From the NCBI GenBank assembly GCA_015680685.1, contig MNCI01020136.1:65366-129365 (forward strand): a stretch of 64,000 nt of DNA, given 5' to 3'. The position numbers and the translations under genes were made by a program. The notes under the pieces are model-generated. The model was not told the DNA's origin, did not search any database, and worked only from the letters and a program-made list of their open reading frames with translations. This DNA is from Gnetum montanum. Taxonomy: Eukaryota; Streptophyta; Gnetopsida; Gnetales; Gnetaceae. Of this stretch, positions 32,521 through 44,617 are shown one piece after another (positions within the stretch are counted from its first letter, which is position 1; the number at the start of each line of letters is the position of its first letter).

Positions 32521-35181
32521 AGAGCCTTCTTAAAACCCATCCTAGTGGTGATATAGTTGGTAGGACTCTTGTGCTACATCCATCTACTAGGACCCAACAC
32601 TCCACTTCTAGACATGGAGTTGGGACAATGCACTATGTGGTTTAGGCTAGGGGCCAAAGAGTTCATTACCTAAATATTTCAAAATTTTAGTGTGATAGTT
32701 TGGTCATACTTGGCATCTAAGATGACAACAATGATAGTAAAAACTCTTTTGCTTGGTTCCTTTAGCATGATTATCAAGGTCATGATTGATGATCTTGATG
32801 TCTACATAGAGGGTGAAACTAATGATGACACGATCACTATGGGTACTCAAAAATTATCAAAAATTTGGAAGATGTTTGAATTCAGCTAGTACAACATGAA
32901 CAATACCTTGATTATTGGCCACCGTGTCCATACATTGTTCCAAAACCCTCTAGGCACTATCTACCACATAGAGGGGTAAAGTATAGTTGTTATCTTTGGT
33001 TTATGGTTATTTCTCTTTTGTTATGTCTTTATGTTATGATGATTTTCATTGTTACACTTGCCTACAATTATAGGGTGGATGAGTAAGGATTAATCAAAGG
33101 TAACAATCTTTTACTCCTAGCCCACACAACATGAGAGGTGTTTACCAAAAGCCCAAATTTGAGGCTTGCAGTAATGAAGCAATTAAATAGTGACTTTGAA
33201 GGTTGCATCAAATGTCATCCTAAGGCCTATTAGAGATGTCTACCTAATGGGAAGATAGATAGTTGGCGGGAGAACCCATCTCATGATGCAAAAGTGAACC
33301 CATCTTCTAGAGCTCCTACAATGCCTACATCATATAGGCGAATTGAGCATCTTTATTTATTGATTTTGGTTATTCCTTTACCAACATTTTCCTAGTTACA
33401 TAGTTATTAATTTATTTAGGCTTTGGTTGTTTAAATGGTTGTATTATTTTTTTAGCTTGGCTATATTTTTTATATTTTGTTTTGCATGATGCACCCATGT
33501 TAAGACTAACAAGCCATTTTTTGTTATGTAACAGAGGTTACTCCATTAGCTAACATTATGGTTATCATTTCAAGATGCACTATGAAGACTTTGATCCTCA
33601 AGTTTGATGAGGTGAAACCTGCACAGGATTAGTTGTCAAACTAGGCATTCAAGGTTATTCTTGTGAGGATTATTCATGTAGGCCTGCTTGATCTTTTCAT
33701 GGTCTCAAGCCTAATCATTCTAACTACAGAGATGTTGATCATCATCAACTCCTTTAGCAAAGGAATTAGGAGGTTTGTTACCTGTGTTCATGGTGTGACC
33801 ATGATCTTGGATGTTAACGAATCAACCTTCAATGACTTCTTTGGTGTCCTAAATGATGGCATGGTGATTATTACCAAGTAGGAAAGGAGGTGGAGCATCG
33901 GGAAGAAGTGAAGAAGTGGTTAAACACTTACCACAGCATTAAGGGATTCTCTCTAAGATAGTTCTAGTCTTCAAAGGCTACAAAGATGTATCCCTTATTC
34001 CTATCCCATATGTTTCCTAAGTTGTTATCATAGGGGAAGATCATGAATGTGGTGCAAGCTTAGACCATGAAGCATGTCCTCACCAAGGAAACTGGATTCA
34101 ACTGGGCTTCTTATGTGGTTTTTGGTTTATAGTGGCAAATCCTAAAACTCAAGAAAAATCTCAAATCAAAGTGCCATTTACACTTTGCACTCTTTGTAGC
34201 TTATCTACGGAGATTTTTTAAGTTCCTTCTAGTGAGGAAGGATGGGCGATGGGTAATCCAAGATTCATTCCAACTTACCAAGCCTTAAGTGAGGCATCTT
34301 GTTTCAACCATGAAGGTTTAGGATCCATTGGAAGATGTGGGTGAATCATTGTCAATTACCACTAAGGGGATTGATGGTAGATGATGGCATCCCCTGATAG
34401 CATGAGGAGGAAGCATCATGTTGAGGATGGTCACATGGAAAAGGCCAAGAAGTTACACACCAAAGCTAAGGGTTTAGCTAGAGTGAAACTAAGGAGGCCT
34501 TTGATGGATAAGACAATACCAGTGATTGAGGTGCCATTGAAGAGAAGTTTGATCATCAAGCTTAGAGGGGTGCAACATGATGTGAGAGGTACATTCTATT
34601 ATGATTTGTTATTAATCTTTTTGAAAGTTATGTTTTTGAATAATGTAGTTGATTTATGGTTTTGTGTTAGGAAAAATGTGCTAAGTTGCTATGTTGTTTT
34701 ACAATTGATGTTCTTGTAGATAAGAAATGAGAATAAGAAGCCATGGTAGCAACAGTAGCAACTAAAGTAGAAAGATAGCACCTAGAGGAGGAGGCATTAC
34801 AATGTCAAGAAGAGGAGGTATTGCAACATGATGAGGATGAGACATTGCAACACCATGAGAATGATGGTTTAACCCATCCTCCTTGGACAACTTTAATGCC
34901 TTATTTGGGGCTCCATAGTTAGATGAACCCCCTATCCTCTTATTTGAGGGACTCTTAGGTACTCATGATTTTAGTTTTATATGTTATATATATTATTCTC
35001 CATTGTTTCATGCTTAACTTTGGCCATAGTTGTTGATTTTCTTACTATGCTTGTTGTAGCCCAAGAGCATCAAGCTGAAGTTTTGACTTTCACCTTCCAC
35101 ATGCAACCATGGGTGGATACCTCTAATAAGCTTGAATTCATGCGTGGCACAGCTAAAGACATGATTAATCAGTTGCAATAG
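32521..35181 (+). pseudogene. Intron-rich plus-strand remnant, possibly a plant mobile-domain ORF
   Basis: Several coding-like pieces are separated by T-rich stretches with GT...AG borders: acceptors TTGGTGTAG (32521), ACAATTATAG (33074), TATGTAACAG (33533); introns at about 34589-34670 and 34958-35059 (GTACTCATG...TTGTTGTAG). The piece 33663-33881 reads INSFSKGIRRFVTCVHGVTMILDVNESTFNDFFGVLNDG, which in spacing resembles the plant mobile domain or env-like ORFs (RGxxVxFSxExINxxLGLPxxG). At 34786-34860 an in-frame 24-bp repeat encodes EEALQCQE, EEVLQHDE, DETLQHHE. Stops occur in every piece. It is either a captured host gene or an unspliced element ORF; I cannot decide. Confidence 0.3.
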
Positions 35182-35354
35182 ATAGTTCCTAAAGTTGGTA
35201 AGAGTATTAACCCAAATTTTCCTTTATTTTTTACATGTTTTTTGTTTTCACATGATTTCTATGGTTATGCAATTTTTGTTATATTTTGTTTTACTCATTG
35301 GATTTTGTTATTTTATCTTATTTTTTTATTGCCTAAACTAAGATGGAATCCTAA

Positions 35355-36604
35355 TGTAGATCATTGAACTTAGAAGGGAGGAGGCCAGATGAATAAGTTT
35401 CATAAATCGAACCTTTATGAAACAAAGAACACAGAAAAATTTACATGGTTTCCCAACTTGGGTGCTCCACACTTAGAGGATAGATCGCAAGCATACCTTT
35501 GAAATGTTTTGCTCTCAAAATGTGATTGAAGGATCCACACCCTGTATAGTCTTCAAGCCAAGCTCTGAAGTGTTGTACCACAACACCAACCACTTAACCC
35601 TAGAAGGTCTCGTTAGGCTTGGAAATATGGTTTCAAGGCTTCTACAACCTTTACAATGTTATGCTCTACAACAGAGTATGGTACTACAACACCAACAACT
35701 CAATCCTACAGGATCCCAACAAGCTTAATCACATCAACCTCATAGGGCAACAAGAAAAAGAATTACAAGGGATAATTACAACTCAGTTTGTTGATCCCTG
35801 TATAGTTAGGTATAGCATACTTTACAATGCCAAAATGATAAGATAATGAGGAGCAACAGAGAATTCAATGATTACAAAAGATTACAAAATGAATATAACA
35901 AGGCTTGCACATTTCTTAATGCACGTCAAGTCTTCTTATAGTTGTTGTGTTTCTAAATACATCTTGGAACTTGTGCAATGGCTAGGCAATGGTCACTAAT
36001 GATCATGAGAGACATCTTTCTCATGCTAGAGATATCTCTCTAAATTTTTCTTTAACTCTGGGAAGATGTCTTTGTTTCTTGAAAGAAATATTTTTAATGT
36101 CTTCATCCTAGAAAATGTTTTTGTCATATAGAAGATGTCTTTTTTAACTTGGTTTGCATTTTGTAAAGATGTCTTTTCCTCATGAAAGACGTCTTTGCTT
36201 GAAAAAGATGTATTGCTATTTCTGAAGATGTCTTTGTTTGAGATTACCTCAATTCTACCAAAATGTATACTATTTCCCAAAGACATATTTCTTCCACTTT
36301 CTTTGTCTTTTGAATGCATCATTCCTAGTCCATAGCCTTGATCTTCCACATGCTTTGATGATGATAACTTTTCTTTGTATAGTATCTAGTCCTTGTCCAC
36401 ATTCTTTGAATATTTGTTTGAAGATCATATGGGTGACCTCATCCTTTGAGCTCTAATTTGTTCATTCCTTGTTCTCTTTAGCTAATCTTGCTTTCCCATG
36501 TATGTAGTCCTACAAACACAATAACCATACAACCATGTAAACAACTTTTGACTCCATTTTGCTTAATGTTTTGACACACATCAAAGCACACTAAAGGGTC
36601 CACA
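35355..36604 (-). mobile_element. Ty1/copia-type 3' LTR
   Basis: The minus strand begins TGTGGACCC and ends ATCTACA (TGT...ACA), 1250 bp. It is preceded by a purine tract AAAAAGGAGGAGAC (36605-36618). The copia-typical text TTTACATGGTTTCCCAACTTGGGTGCTCCACACTT, in the style of SIRE/Tork LTRs, is near 35441. Only the 3' LTR is recognised; pol of this copy is not seen. Confidence 0.6.
36005..36290. repeat. U3 array of GAAGATGTCTTT motifs in the copia LTR
   Basis: At least eight variants of AAGATGTCTT or its complement AAGACATCTT occur (36010, 36060, 36127, 36164, 36184, 36203, 36226, 36281). The core AAGA-TG-TCTT is dyad-symmetric at its ends. Spacing is irregular at 20-50 bp. It sits in the upstream half of the LTR. 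Confidence 0.65.
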
Positions 36605-37560
36605 GTCTCCTCCTTTTTGGTGATGTTTAAAACTTAAGAAAATGGATTAGTGATTATACAAATATAATCATACTACTAAGAAAATGGATTAGTGATCATA
36701 CAAATATAATCTTACTACTCTCCCCCTTTTTGAACAATAGAAAAAAGGATAAAGTGCTCAAACTTGGTTAGAAAAGATATAAAAGAACAATAATATCTAG
36801 ATAATATGTAGAGCCAAGTAGCACTCATAATCCTAAAATAGAGATAGTAAGTATGTATTTATCAAGTCCATGAAGAGATGTCCCAAGTTTGGCAAGAGCA
36901 AAACCAAACCTTCCAAGTGAAATTCAACCTTAAAGTGAAGCAAAGGCTTTGAAAATCAAGCAACCTATCTCTAAATCAATAAGATATTACTATTGCATGG
37001 TGCTTGGAATGTTCAGATATTCTTCATCTTTGTAAAATATTAGCAAATAGACATATCTTTATGGTGAGGTAAATATAGCCATACAACTTTACAATGAAAA
37101 ACCATTTATGTCAAATTCATTTGTTAAGAACAACATACATGGATATGTTGCAATAGAGTAATCATGTTATTACTCAAAATATAGTAAGGAATGTATTGTA
37201 TCCTCCACTTAAGGTGTGATTGTGGAAACTGAGAATTGCTCTTTTGATGTCAAGAACAAGGAGCTATAATTAATTCAATAAGGACCATCAACATTCAATT
37301 TTAAAGGCCAAAGGCAGAACAAGTAGGAACAAGCATCTTATCTAGTTATCTCATTAAAACTTGCATTGCTATATTAACTAGAAATTTGGAAGTTTCCATG
37401 AGAATAAGGAAGCTATGAGTGAGACAAGCATATTTTGTAGTTTGTTCAAGGCAATGCAACATCCACAATAATTGATCAAAAACATGCTAATAAGTATATG
37501 TTCATATACTTCTTGAAGTTATTTATTTGTTGTTGAAATGTTACTGACTGGTATAGAGCC
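36605..37560 (-). other. 3' interior of a copia element with a 42-bp tandem duplication
   Basis: Bases 36635-36676 repeat at 36677-36718 with two differences. Beyond them CTCTCCCCCTTTTTG (36718-36732) gives a second polypurine-like tract on the minus strand, as in SIRE-type elements. The rest is AT-rich and non-coding. Confidence 0.4.
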
Positions 37561-37580
37561 TAAAGCATCCTTAGTACCTA

Positions 37581-38520
37581 CTAACTTTTCCAGTTGATCT
37601 TTCTTGGGAAGCATTGGCTTGAACATTTCCGCATAGGAGGCATTCTAGGATTTCTTGAGACATCATTAGTATAATTGAGAATCCCCACTTGTTTGTAAAG
37701 CTTTCTTATCAAGCAAGGGAATGGAAGTGTTGGTTTCCTTTCCTTTTTCTCCTTAAATCTCCTTTGGATCTCTAGGAACATGAGATGGATGATGTTTGCA
37801 TTGAAATTTTTCATTAAGATGAAACTTCCTCTAGGTGCATATGTAGAGATACCATTGAGCCTTTTGATTAAGAATAGATGGTAGGTCCTAATCTTAAAAT
37901 AGGTTTTCTCATTGGTAGTTATTTCACTATAGTGTTTATCTTCCTTACCATAGGCTCTTTATAGTTCCAACTTTTTAGCATCAATGTTGAACCTTGTGGA
38001 AATTTGTGTCACATTGGCTCTAACATTTGTAATGTTTAAGGATTTGGTAATTGCCTTAACTAAATATGGCACTAAGGCCCCTTCAATCTTCACTATGGCA
38101 TCATCTTATTTATTTCACTAGAATTGGTAGCCTTCTCTTAAGTATCATTCGACATTGCTGAACAATGGTCACCATAACAAAGATGCCTGGAGTTGTGTTT
38201 TAACAGCTTTTGGAGAAAACTCTATGAATGGACCAAAGTTCAACTCCAAAATGATAATGGACATTATAGATTTTTCCTAAATGTCCTGGAGGCATTCATC
38301 AGACATTGTGAGATGTTGTCCCTATTCAAGTGCTAGTGGTGCCTTCGCTTCTAGTTGTGCTGAATGTTCTTTAGTAGGGGTCTATTAGTGGATGCTAAAT
38401 GATTAGGCCTCCCACTCTACATGTTTACCTTGTGGAGTTTATTCTCTTTCTTAGCCTCTCTCGCAGCCTCTTGGTCTCTTGCTACCGTGTTGTGAAGGTC
38501 CTTCTATTATAGGTCTCTTT
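37581..38520 (-). pseudogene. Env-like ORF remnant, N-terminal part (Athila type)
   Basis: The minus strand around 38.18-38.28 kb reads ILELNFGPFIEFSPKAVKTQLQ then a tryptophan and stop, matching QELNFGPFLENALEEVRLQLQ of element B. Downstream, 37581-37814 reads PTLPFPCLIRKLYKQVGILNYTNDV, matching SPFPYLIQKLCKEAGIARYSNDV. The order and distance agree with 16.45-17.20 kb of B. No coiled-coil tail follows; the copia LTR region begins instead. It is the remains of a third Athila-type element. Confidence 0.75.
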
Positions 38521-38699
38521 GGGACCTTCTGCAATCATTAAGGGTTCAAGGTTACCAAGTTGTTTAAATCAATTCTAATGGTTCATGATCCTTTCTTGTA
38601 CTCTTGGTTTGATCAAGTTATTATTTTTTATTATGATTTCAAAGTTAGAAAAATTTCAAAAAGATACCCTAATTGTTATATATTTGATTATTATGACCT

Positions 38700-39721
38700 T
38701 CCATAGTTATCGTTTTCTCATTTATTATGCCTTTAGATAGTTGGTATGATTAGTTAAGAGAAATAATTAAGTCCTTTAGGCCTCAAACAGGCAACATGGC
38801 CTACCACGATCTTAAATTGGTGACCTATGAAGGTTGATTTTCTTCATCATTTTACATGGTCTTATGCATTGTGATGTGACAACGTGCTTTTTTTGCTTGG
38901 TTTTCTTATCCTCTTGGAGTTGTGCTTATAGGATGAAGCTTGAAGTCATCGTGGAGGTGCAACTCATCATAGTAGCAACCATGTGACCTCGATGTGCTAG
39001 ATTTAGTAATTTTTTCCTACTGTGTCAAGAGTGCTTATGCCATCCCCATCCCATTACCTCTCCTTGAGCCCAACCCCATAACTTGAATATAACCTTCCTT
39101 ATCCTAAATAATAATGTTGACCAATGTTTGACACTCATGCATTGTGGCCATATGAAATCTTCTTCATCATGGTCCACAATCAAGACCATTGAAGGCAACA
39201 CATCTCATTCAATGAAAAAACCAAGTCAAACTAGCCTTGACAAAGAAACCTAATGAAGGTTTCAACCCCAAAAAAAGAATGGGAAAGTAAATACCAAGAA
39301 GTTGGAATGGCCTATGATGACGAAGCATACAAATTAATGACTCTACACATACAAAGGAAGGAACCTAAAGGCCAAAGGAACTTTGGAACAAGATGTTGGG
39401 TCCTCTAATGCATCCACCGAGTGACCAACATCTCAAAACATGAAGCACCAAAACCTATCAATGGACCAACATGTCAATGCCATAGCCATGATGCCAATAC
39501 TTGGAACACATTTTTTTTCCATTATAACCATTTCCTTATAACCTCATTGACATTTCCTCATCATAGCCTTACCCCATCATCATGAGCACTCTCCAGCATG
39601 GTTTGACATGATTGAATTAAGCACAAAGAGGAAATGTTGGTGGTGGACTTGTAGTGGTGTTTTGTATTCCTTGTCAATGTCTCTCGGGTCAATCCTTTAG
39701 ATACCAATAGAGAGGGGCCAA
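38700..39721 (+). other. 3' untranslated region and polypurine tract of a second Tat element
   Basis: It is homologous, inverted, to 3671-4685 of the first Tat element. A purine tract AGAGAGGGGCC (39709-39719) precedes the LTR start. No integrase is left on its 5' side, where the copia and Athila fragments lie. Confidence 0.6.
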
Positions 39722-41050
39722 TGACTCACCATAAAATTTGCATGTTGTAACCTTTGTAACCTTATCTTATGAAACCTAAGGCAAAAATTCATTGTAAATG
39801 TGAGGTTTTGTAACCCATGGGGTGTAATATCACATGCTTTACACTTTTTTGGCTAAAAATGCTTCATAAGTGCTCAAAGCTTGATCCTCCAAGTGAAAAA
39901 AGTCACATAGTATCTATATTTGGGCTGGGGGGAGTCAAAAATTCCTTTTTGGATGTCAAAAATGGCAATTTAATGGGTTTTATGAGGGTATACACTTTTC
40001 TATGCTAGAAACACTTGCATGGGGTAGATCTTACCTACCCCCAGTGTGAAGGAGCACAACATTCCCCCTCAATGTGGAAACTTTACCCTCCCCCCCAGCG
40101 TGGAGATTGCATGCCTAGCATAAAAAATTCATGCTTAGCATGAAAGACTTTCCCCCAGACTAAAATATCTTCTCACCAAGCCCCCTTCCCTAGCCTGGAA
40201 GATCTTCCCCCCTAGTGTGGAAGATCTGGTCCAAGCCTAGAAGACTTTCCACCCCCTTCTCTCAGCATGGAAATTTCATGCCTAGCATGGAAGATCTACT
40301 CCTAGTGTAGAAGCCATCCTCCTAGTGTGGATGGTAATCCCCCATTACTATTTTTAGTAAACAAAATAACCATTGGGGTTTGGCACTCACTATACATAGT
40401 AACCCCCCAAATTTTGGCACGTACCCCACCTAAAACATAATAGAAATTTCCAGCCAATTTAAAGTAAGATTTATGCCCCAAAATACTATATAACTAAGCA
40501 TCAAACACCATAATAGGTTTGACCCCCCTTTCACTCACACACTTTGGCATTTTTGGCGAGCATTTTTGCATTCAAGAGCTTTGAACACACATAAATCCTC
40601 TTCAATCCCTAGCATGGAACCCCTTTTTTTGCATAATTCTTATCCCCCATGGAAATTTTTACCCCCTATAGCCATTGTTACATCCCCCTATAACCACACC
40701 TCAACCCCACACTCCTTATAGATATGGTGCAAAGAGCAATAAAGGTTCAAAAGCATTAGGAGTTGTGAAGCACTCAGATTGTGGAGGAACGGATTCCAAG
40801 CATTGAAGTAAACCCCCTTGCTCCCAAGCACATTTTTGTACATAATCTCTAAACTCTCTTTATTTTTGGTGAAATAAAGTTTATAGTTTTAGTTTGTGTA
40901 TGAATTAGATTTATTATTTTATTTTCAATACATTTACATTTTTAGATCTACGATGTTTTTGCATTTTTATTATCTTGCTTACCCTCCTCTAAGTCCTTGG
41001 GTGATCTACTAGATCATCTAGGGCATCTTGAATTCCATTTTTTGAAGGCC
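39722..41050 (+). mobile_element. LTR of the second Tat element
   Basis: It starts TGACTCACCATAAAATT, aligned with TGAAACACCACCAAAATT at 3654 (minus). It has a U3 array at 40.02-40.34 kb, a block TTACTATTTTTAGTAAAC shared with ~1.84 kb, a TATA box (TATATAAC, 40487-40494) and an AATAAAG-type signal near 40872. The right end is not sharply visible. Confidence 0.55.
40021..40340. repeat. U3 array of CCTAGCATGGAAGATCT-like motifs
   Basis: About a dozen variants of CCCAGTGTGAAGG, CCAGCGTGGAGATT, CCTAGCATGAAAGA, CCTAGTGTGGAAGATCT lie 20-35 bp apart, linked by C-runs (CCCCC). The array ends ~150 bp before the TATA box of the LTR. CTAGCATGG recalls the CCTAGCATAG half motif of the 8.8-11.8 kb array. 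Confidence 0.75.
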
Positions 41051-41339
41051 CTAAGGATTCAAGGTTAAAGCTATTACATTGAGAATTTTGGTTTTCCAAT
41101 GATTGAATTTTTCAATTGCTACATTGAACAAACAAATTGATAAAATTTTCCTCCTAAGATGGGCCAAGAGCTATAATGGTATGAAGTACATACTATAAAT
41201 TTAAATGGACAACTGAGGCTAAGTTTGTAAGAAAAAAGAGGATTTGAGTGATGAAATTTAATCTCTTATGGATTCATAGATGAATGAAGAATTTGTTGGC
41301 ACTATTTGAAGTTGATTCTAGGTCAAACAAGGTTATTTC

Positions 41340-42420
41340 TAGGAGTTGTCCCTATAGGTGATATTGTGACAGTGGCAATGATGCTATGATACCATGTGCT
41401 GTTGGTGATGCAGGTGCTAAGCCTAATCTTACAAATCATAGAGGATGCTAGGATGGTTGAGGAGCTCATAGGTGATGTAATTGATGGAGATAGTGGTGCT
41501 TTAGCTCTCTTGAAATTCAAAAAGTACTTTCAAATCTTAAGAAATTAGCCTAAATTGATGTTTAAACCTAGTATTTATAGGATCAAAATTTCTAAAATTC
41601 ACCCAATGTTCAATTCAGTTCACTTGAAGTTTATTTTTAGTAATTGAAAGTTCATTCTAGATGCAAGTGATGCTAATGATGTAGTCAGGTAACCTAGTGA
41701 CATTGATGTTGGATCAATGTCACTCTCATTTGCCCAATTCAATGCCCTGCACTATTAATTATGGATCTAGGACCCTAGTGATCACTATTGATATCTAAAG
41801 TAATGTTGAACATTGTCAAGATAATGTTGAATGAATATTTAGGATCACATAAAACTCAAAAACATTGTCCAAAGTTTAGTTTTTACATTTTCATGCTTAA
41901 GTGATGCTGGTAGGTGATGCTAAAACTATGTCAACATCACATGAGCATGATGAAAATGATTCATATTTCTCTATGCTTTCCAAGGCCTTTGGAATCACCA
42001 AAATTGACATCTATTACCTTGGGAAATGATGTAGACTAATTTTGAAAGGTTTAATAAAGATGAAATTAAGCTTAGAAGGTAAAATTTTGACACTAGGAAT
42101 GCAAGCGATGCTATCTATGTGATTCTAACACTATGTCAGTATCACTTAGATGATACTTAATGTTTTAGGCCTTCAAATACTACCAAAACTAGTAAAGCTG
42201 ATGTCTATCATCCGAGTGGTAATGTGCATTAGTCATTAAAGGCTCAATAGGACTCAAAGCTTGATCTATAGGTGAGTAACTAGGACAAGAATTATAGGTG
42301 ACACTAATGCTGCATCAACATCACCTAGCATCACCTAGTCAAAATGCCTCATTTCAAGCTCTAAAAACCACTAAAAGTGCTTAAATTAATGCCTATCCTT
42401 TGGATCATGATTAAGGTCAA
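41340..42420. repeat. Second array of ~195-bp units with a dyad motif
   Basis: Units with the marker GTGATGCTAA...TGTCAACATCAC start near 41663, 41903, 42103 and 42297 (240, 200, 194 bp apart), with weaker copies at ~41355 and 41465. Each unit also shares a body: GGCCTTTGGAATCACC / GGCCTTCAAATACTACC, then GATGTCTATC-like and GAAGCTTAG-like text. The dyad is GTGATG against CATCAC. No long open frame is present. Confidence 0.7.
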
Positions 42421-42479
42421 CCACTAAGAACTTATAGAAGCTTAGTATGTTATTAGTGTGGTGTTCTATGAGGCATTTT

Positions 42480-44100
42480 GATGACCCAAGTGGGTGTGAT
42501 AATGTCAAAGACACACTTGTCCTTGTTACCAAGGTACCAAAAAAGTAGATACAATAGTATGTGTAATACCCTTAGGATTTTTAGAAAGGTTAAAATTTTT
42601 GTCTTTTATCCTTACATTGGTTTTGTAGTTCGTAATTGGCTTAATATAGGGTCTTACACTTTTGATTTATCTATAGTATGTAATATTTTATCCTTATTTG
42701 GCATTTTGGAATGGGACTTAATAATTAGTGTAATAGTATTTTGATTTTCTTTTAATAAGTCTCATCTTATTATATTTGTATTTAATATGAGATTATATAT
42801 ATACATATATTTTGATTATCATCTTTTAATGCTAACCTTGTTGTCTTTGGATATGGACAGGATGAATGGGCATGGGCCCTACTAAAGATGATGATTACCT
42901 TTATCTTGAATTTGTCATATTTAATAAGTCTCAGGTTACAACTTTCTAGAACTCATGTATGGGAATGTGTAATTTGATCTTTATAAGCTAGTTATCAATT
43001 TCTCTCTCAACCATAATTTTCCATTTATGCTTTCTTCTACCTTAATTTTGTTGGTGCTTTGTGCTTGGGATCTTGAGAGGCTTGTTCATTAGTAAGGAAT
43101 ATCTTTCTAGTTTAGGAAGGTAGTGGATCTAATATTTATTTTAAATTTCTTCTTACATCTGATGCTAATGTTTATTTTTGATGCCTCTTTTGAGTCTTAT
43201 GTTTTCTAGATTTATCTTAGTTTTTAGATATTGATGGATAGTGACTGATTTAGATGTGGTAAGAGCTACAAAACATGCAAGTAGCATCACCTCAACAGTA
43301 GTAGATAGACTTGACATGGTATGGGACACATATGAGGTTGAGTAGTGGATTAGTAGTGATTAGTCTCAATGTAACATAGGATAGAGGTGAGGCTAAGTGA
43401 GGTGTCTTGAAAGCTGGCATGCACATGTAATGCTTGTGGGTTCTAAGGAACTTTCAATCCTAGATGAGACTCAAACCTAGTTAGTCTAGGAGGAAATTGG
43501 AATTAGACCTAGGATTATAGTTAGCAGGTTACCTAGCTAAAAAATAATAGTAGAGATTATTGTGATGGTCTTTATCATGCTATCTAGGTTTTAGGTACTT
43601 CCTTCTTGGACCACAAGACTACTGCGAAACTATCGAGGTTACTTAGTAACATAATCACTAGATATTACCAAGAGATCAACTAATGATAAGGATGTTTTAG
43701 GGTATTTGATGATGAGAAGGTTTCAAGTAGGTTAGAAGCCTTTAAAAACTTTTCCTAGAATTAGAGTAAATACCTAGGAGTATTCCATGGTAATTTTGTG
43801 CCTTGTTAATGAATTCAATAGTATGATCTAGAAGTTTGTTTCAGCTACGATGGTTCACTCCAATCATGCCTTGAATGGGACAACAAGGTGAATTTGACTA
43901 CTTGAAGAGCATTGACTCTTCCTACATGATGGTGCATATAAATGAAATGAGTACAAGTTTTGGACATAGGAAAATGATGTATCTAGTGTAACATGATTGC
44001 AGAAAATTGAGAAATCTAATTGTCAAAATCTCTTACGATGTTTTAATACTTGCACCTAGGTTGTATAAACGTCAAGTTTCTTTTTTCCATTATCATATCC
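42480..44100. other. Region without recognised features
   Basis: AT-rich DNA with short unrelated frames. A TATA-like CTTTATAAGC lies at ~42980 with LTR-like context, but no ends or partner copy could be found. Confidence 0.4.
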
Positions 44101-44191
44101 CTAATCCCTTTCTTTTGTTGATGAAATGATTGGAGGAGCATAATGCTGGGGTGTCTTGCTAGCTTAGGTTCTAAGATAAACTAAGAAACTA

Positions 44192-44617
44192 ATGATAATA
44201 AAAGCAATTAAGATTGGGATAACTAAGGAGATAAAAAATTTAAGTAAAATAATTAAGCTAAATTTGGGAGGTATGATAGCACTAGGAGTAGGAGGACATA
44301 AACCATGTCTACAAGCATTAGAAGCACAACAATTTGATGAACATGACCTAAAACATGCAAAACATAGGGCTTCCTTTTTTAGTTGGTGGAGTTATGCCAT
44401 AAATTTAGTCTCCCTTTTCTCAATTAATATGTTTCTATATGTTGAAAAAAGTATCAATTGCAATATGAAAATTCCTACCCCCACTGTAATCATGGAAGCC
44501 ACATTATGTATTTTCTTAGTAAGGATTAAATTTTACCACTATAACTTTTACATCGCTTCCAAAGACATTGGGTATTGCATTATATGTGGTCTTGGTGGGT
44601 TATTAGGGATGAGTTAG
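44192..44617 (+). pseudogene. NPF (NRT1/PTR family) transporter gene fragment
   Basis: This open frame of 141 codons reads ALGVGGHKPCLQALEAQQFDEHD, then AKHRASFFSWWSYAINL and YVEKSINCNMKIPT with IFLVRIKFYHY. This is the conserved stretch of nitrate/peptide (proton-coupled) transporters covering the end of one membrane helix, the QFDE loop and SFFNWWYF helix, to the next helix (family: ALGxGGIKPCLxALGADQFDE, SFFNWWYF, YVQDNxGWGWGFGIPT). GWGWGF is replaced by NCNMK and several Gly are lost. Only ~90 of the family's ~570-600 residues are here. The first ~25 codons and last ~25 codons do not fit. No other exon was found nearby, so it is a dispersed fragment, still without an internal stop. Confidence 0.8.

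Noticed and set aside
33663-33881. A membrane protein call for the hydrophobic 72-codon frame
   Set aside because: The hydrophobic stretch matches the pattern of plant mobile-domain helices at least as well and is too short for a separate gene.
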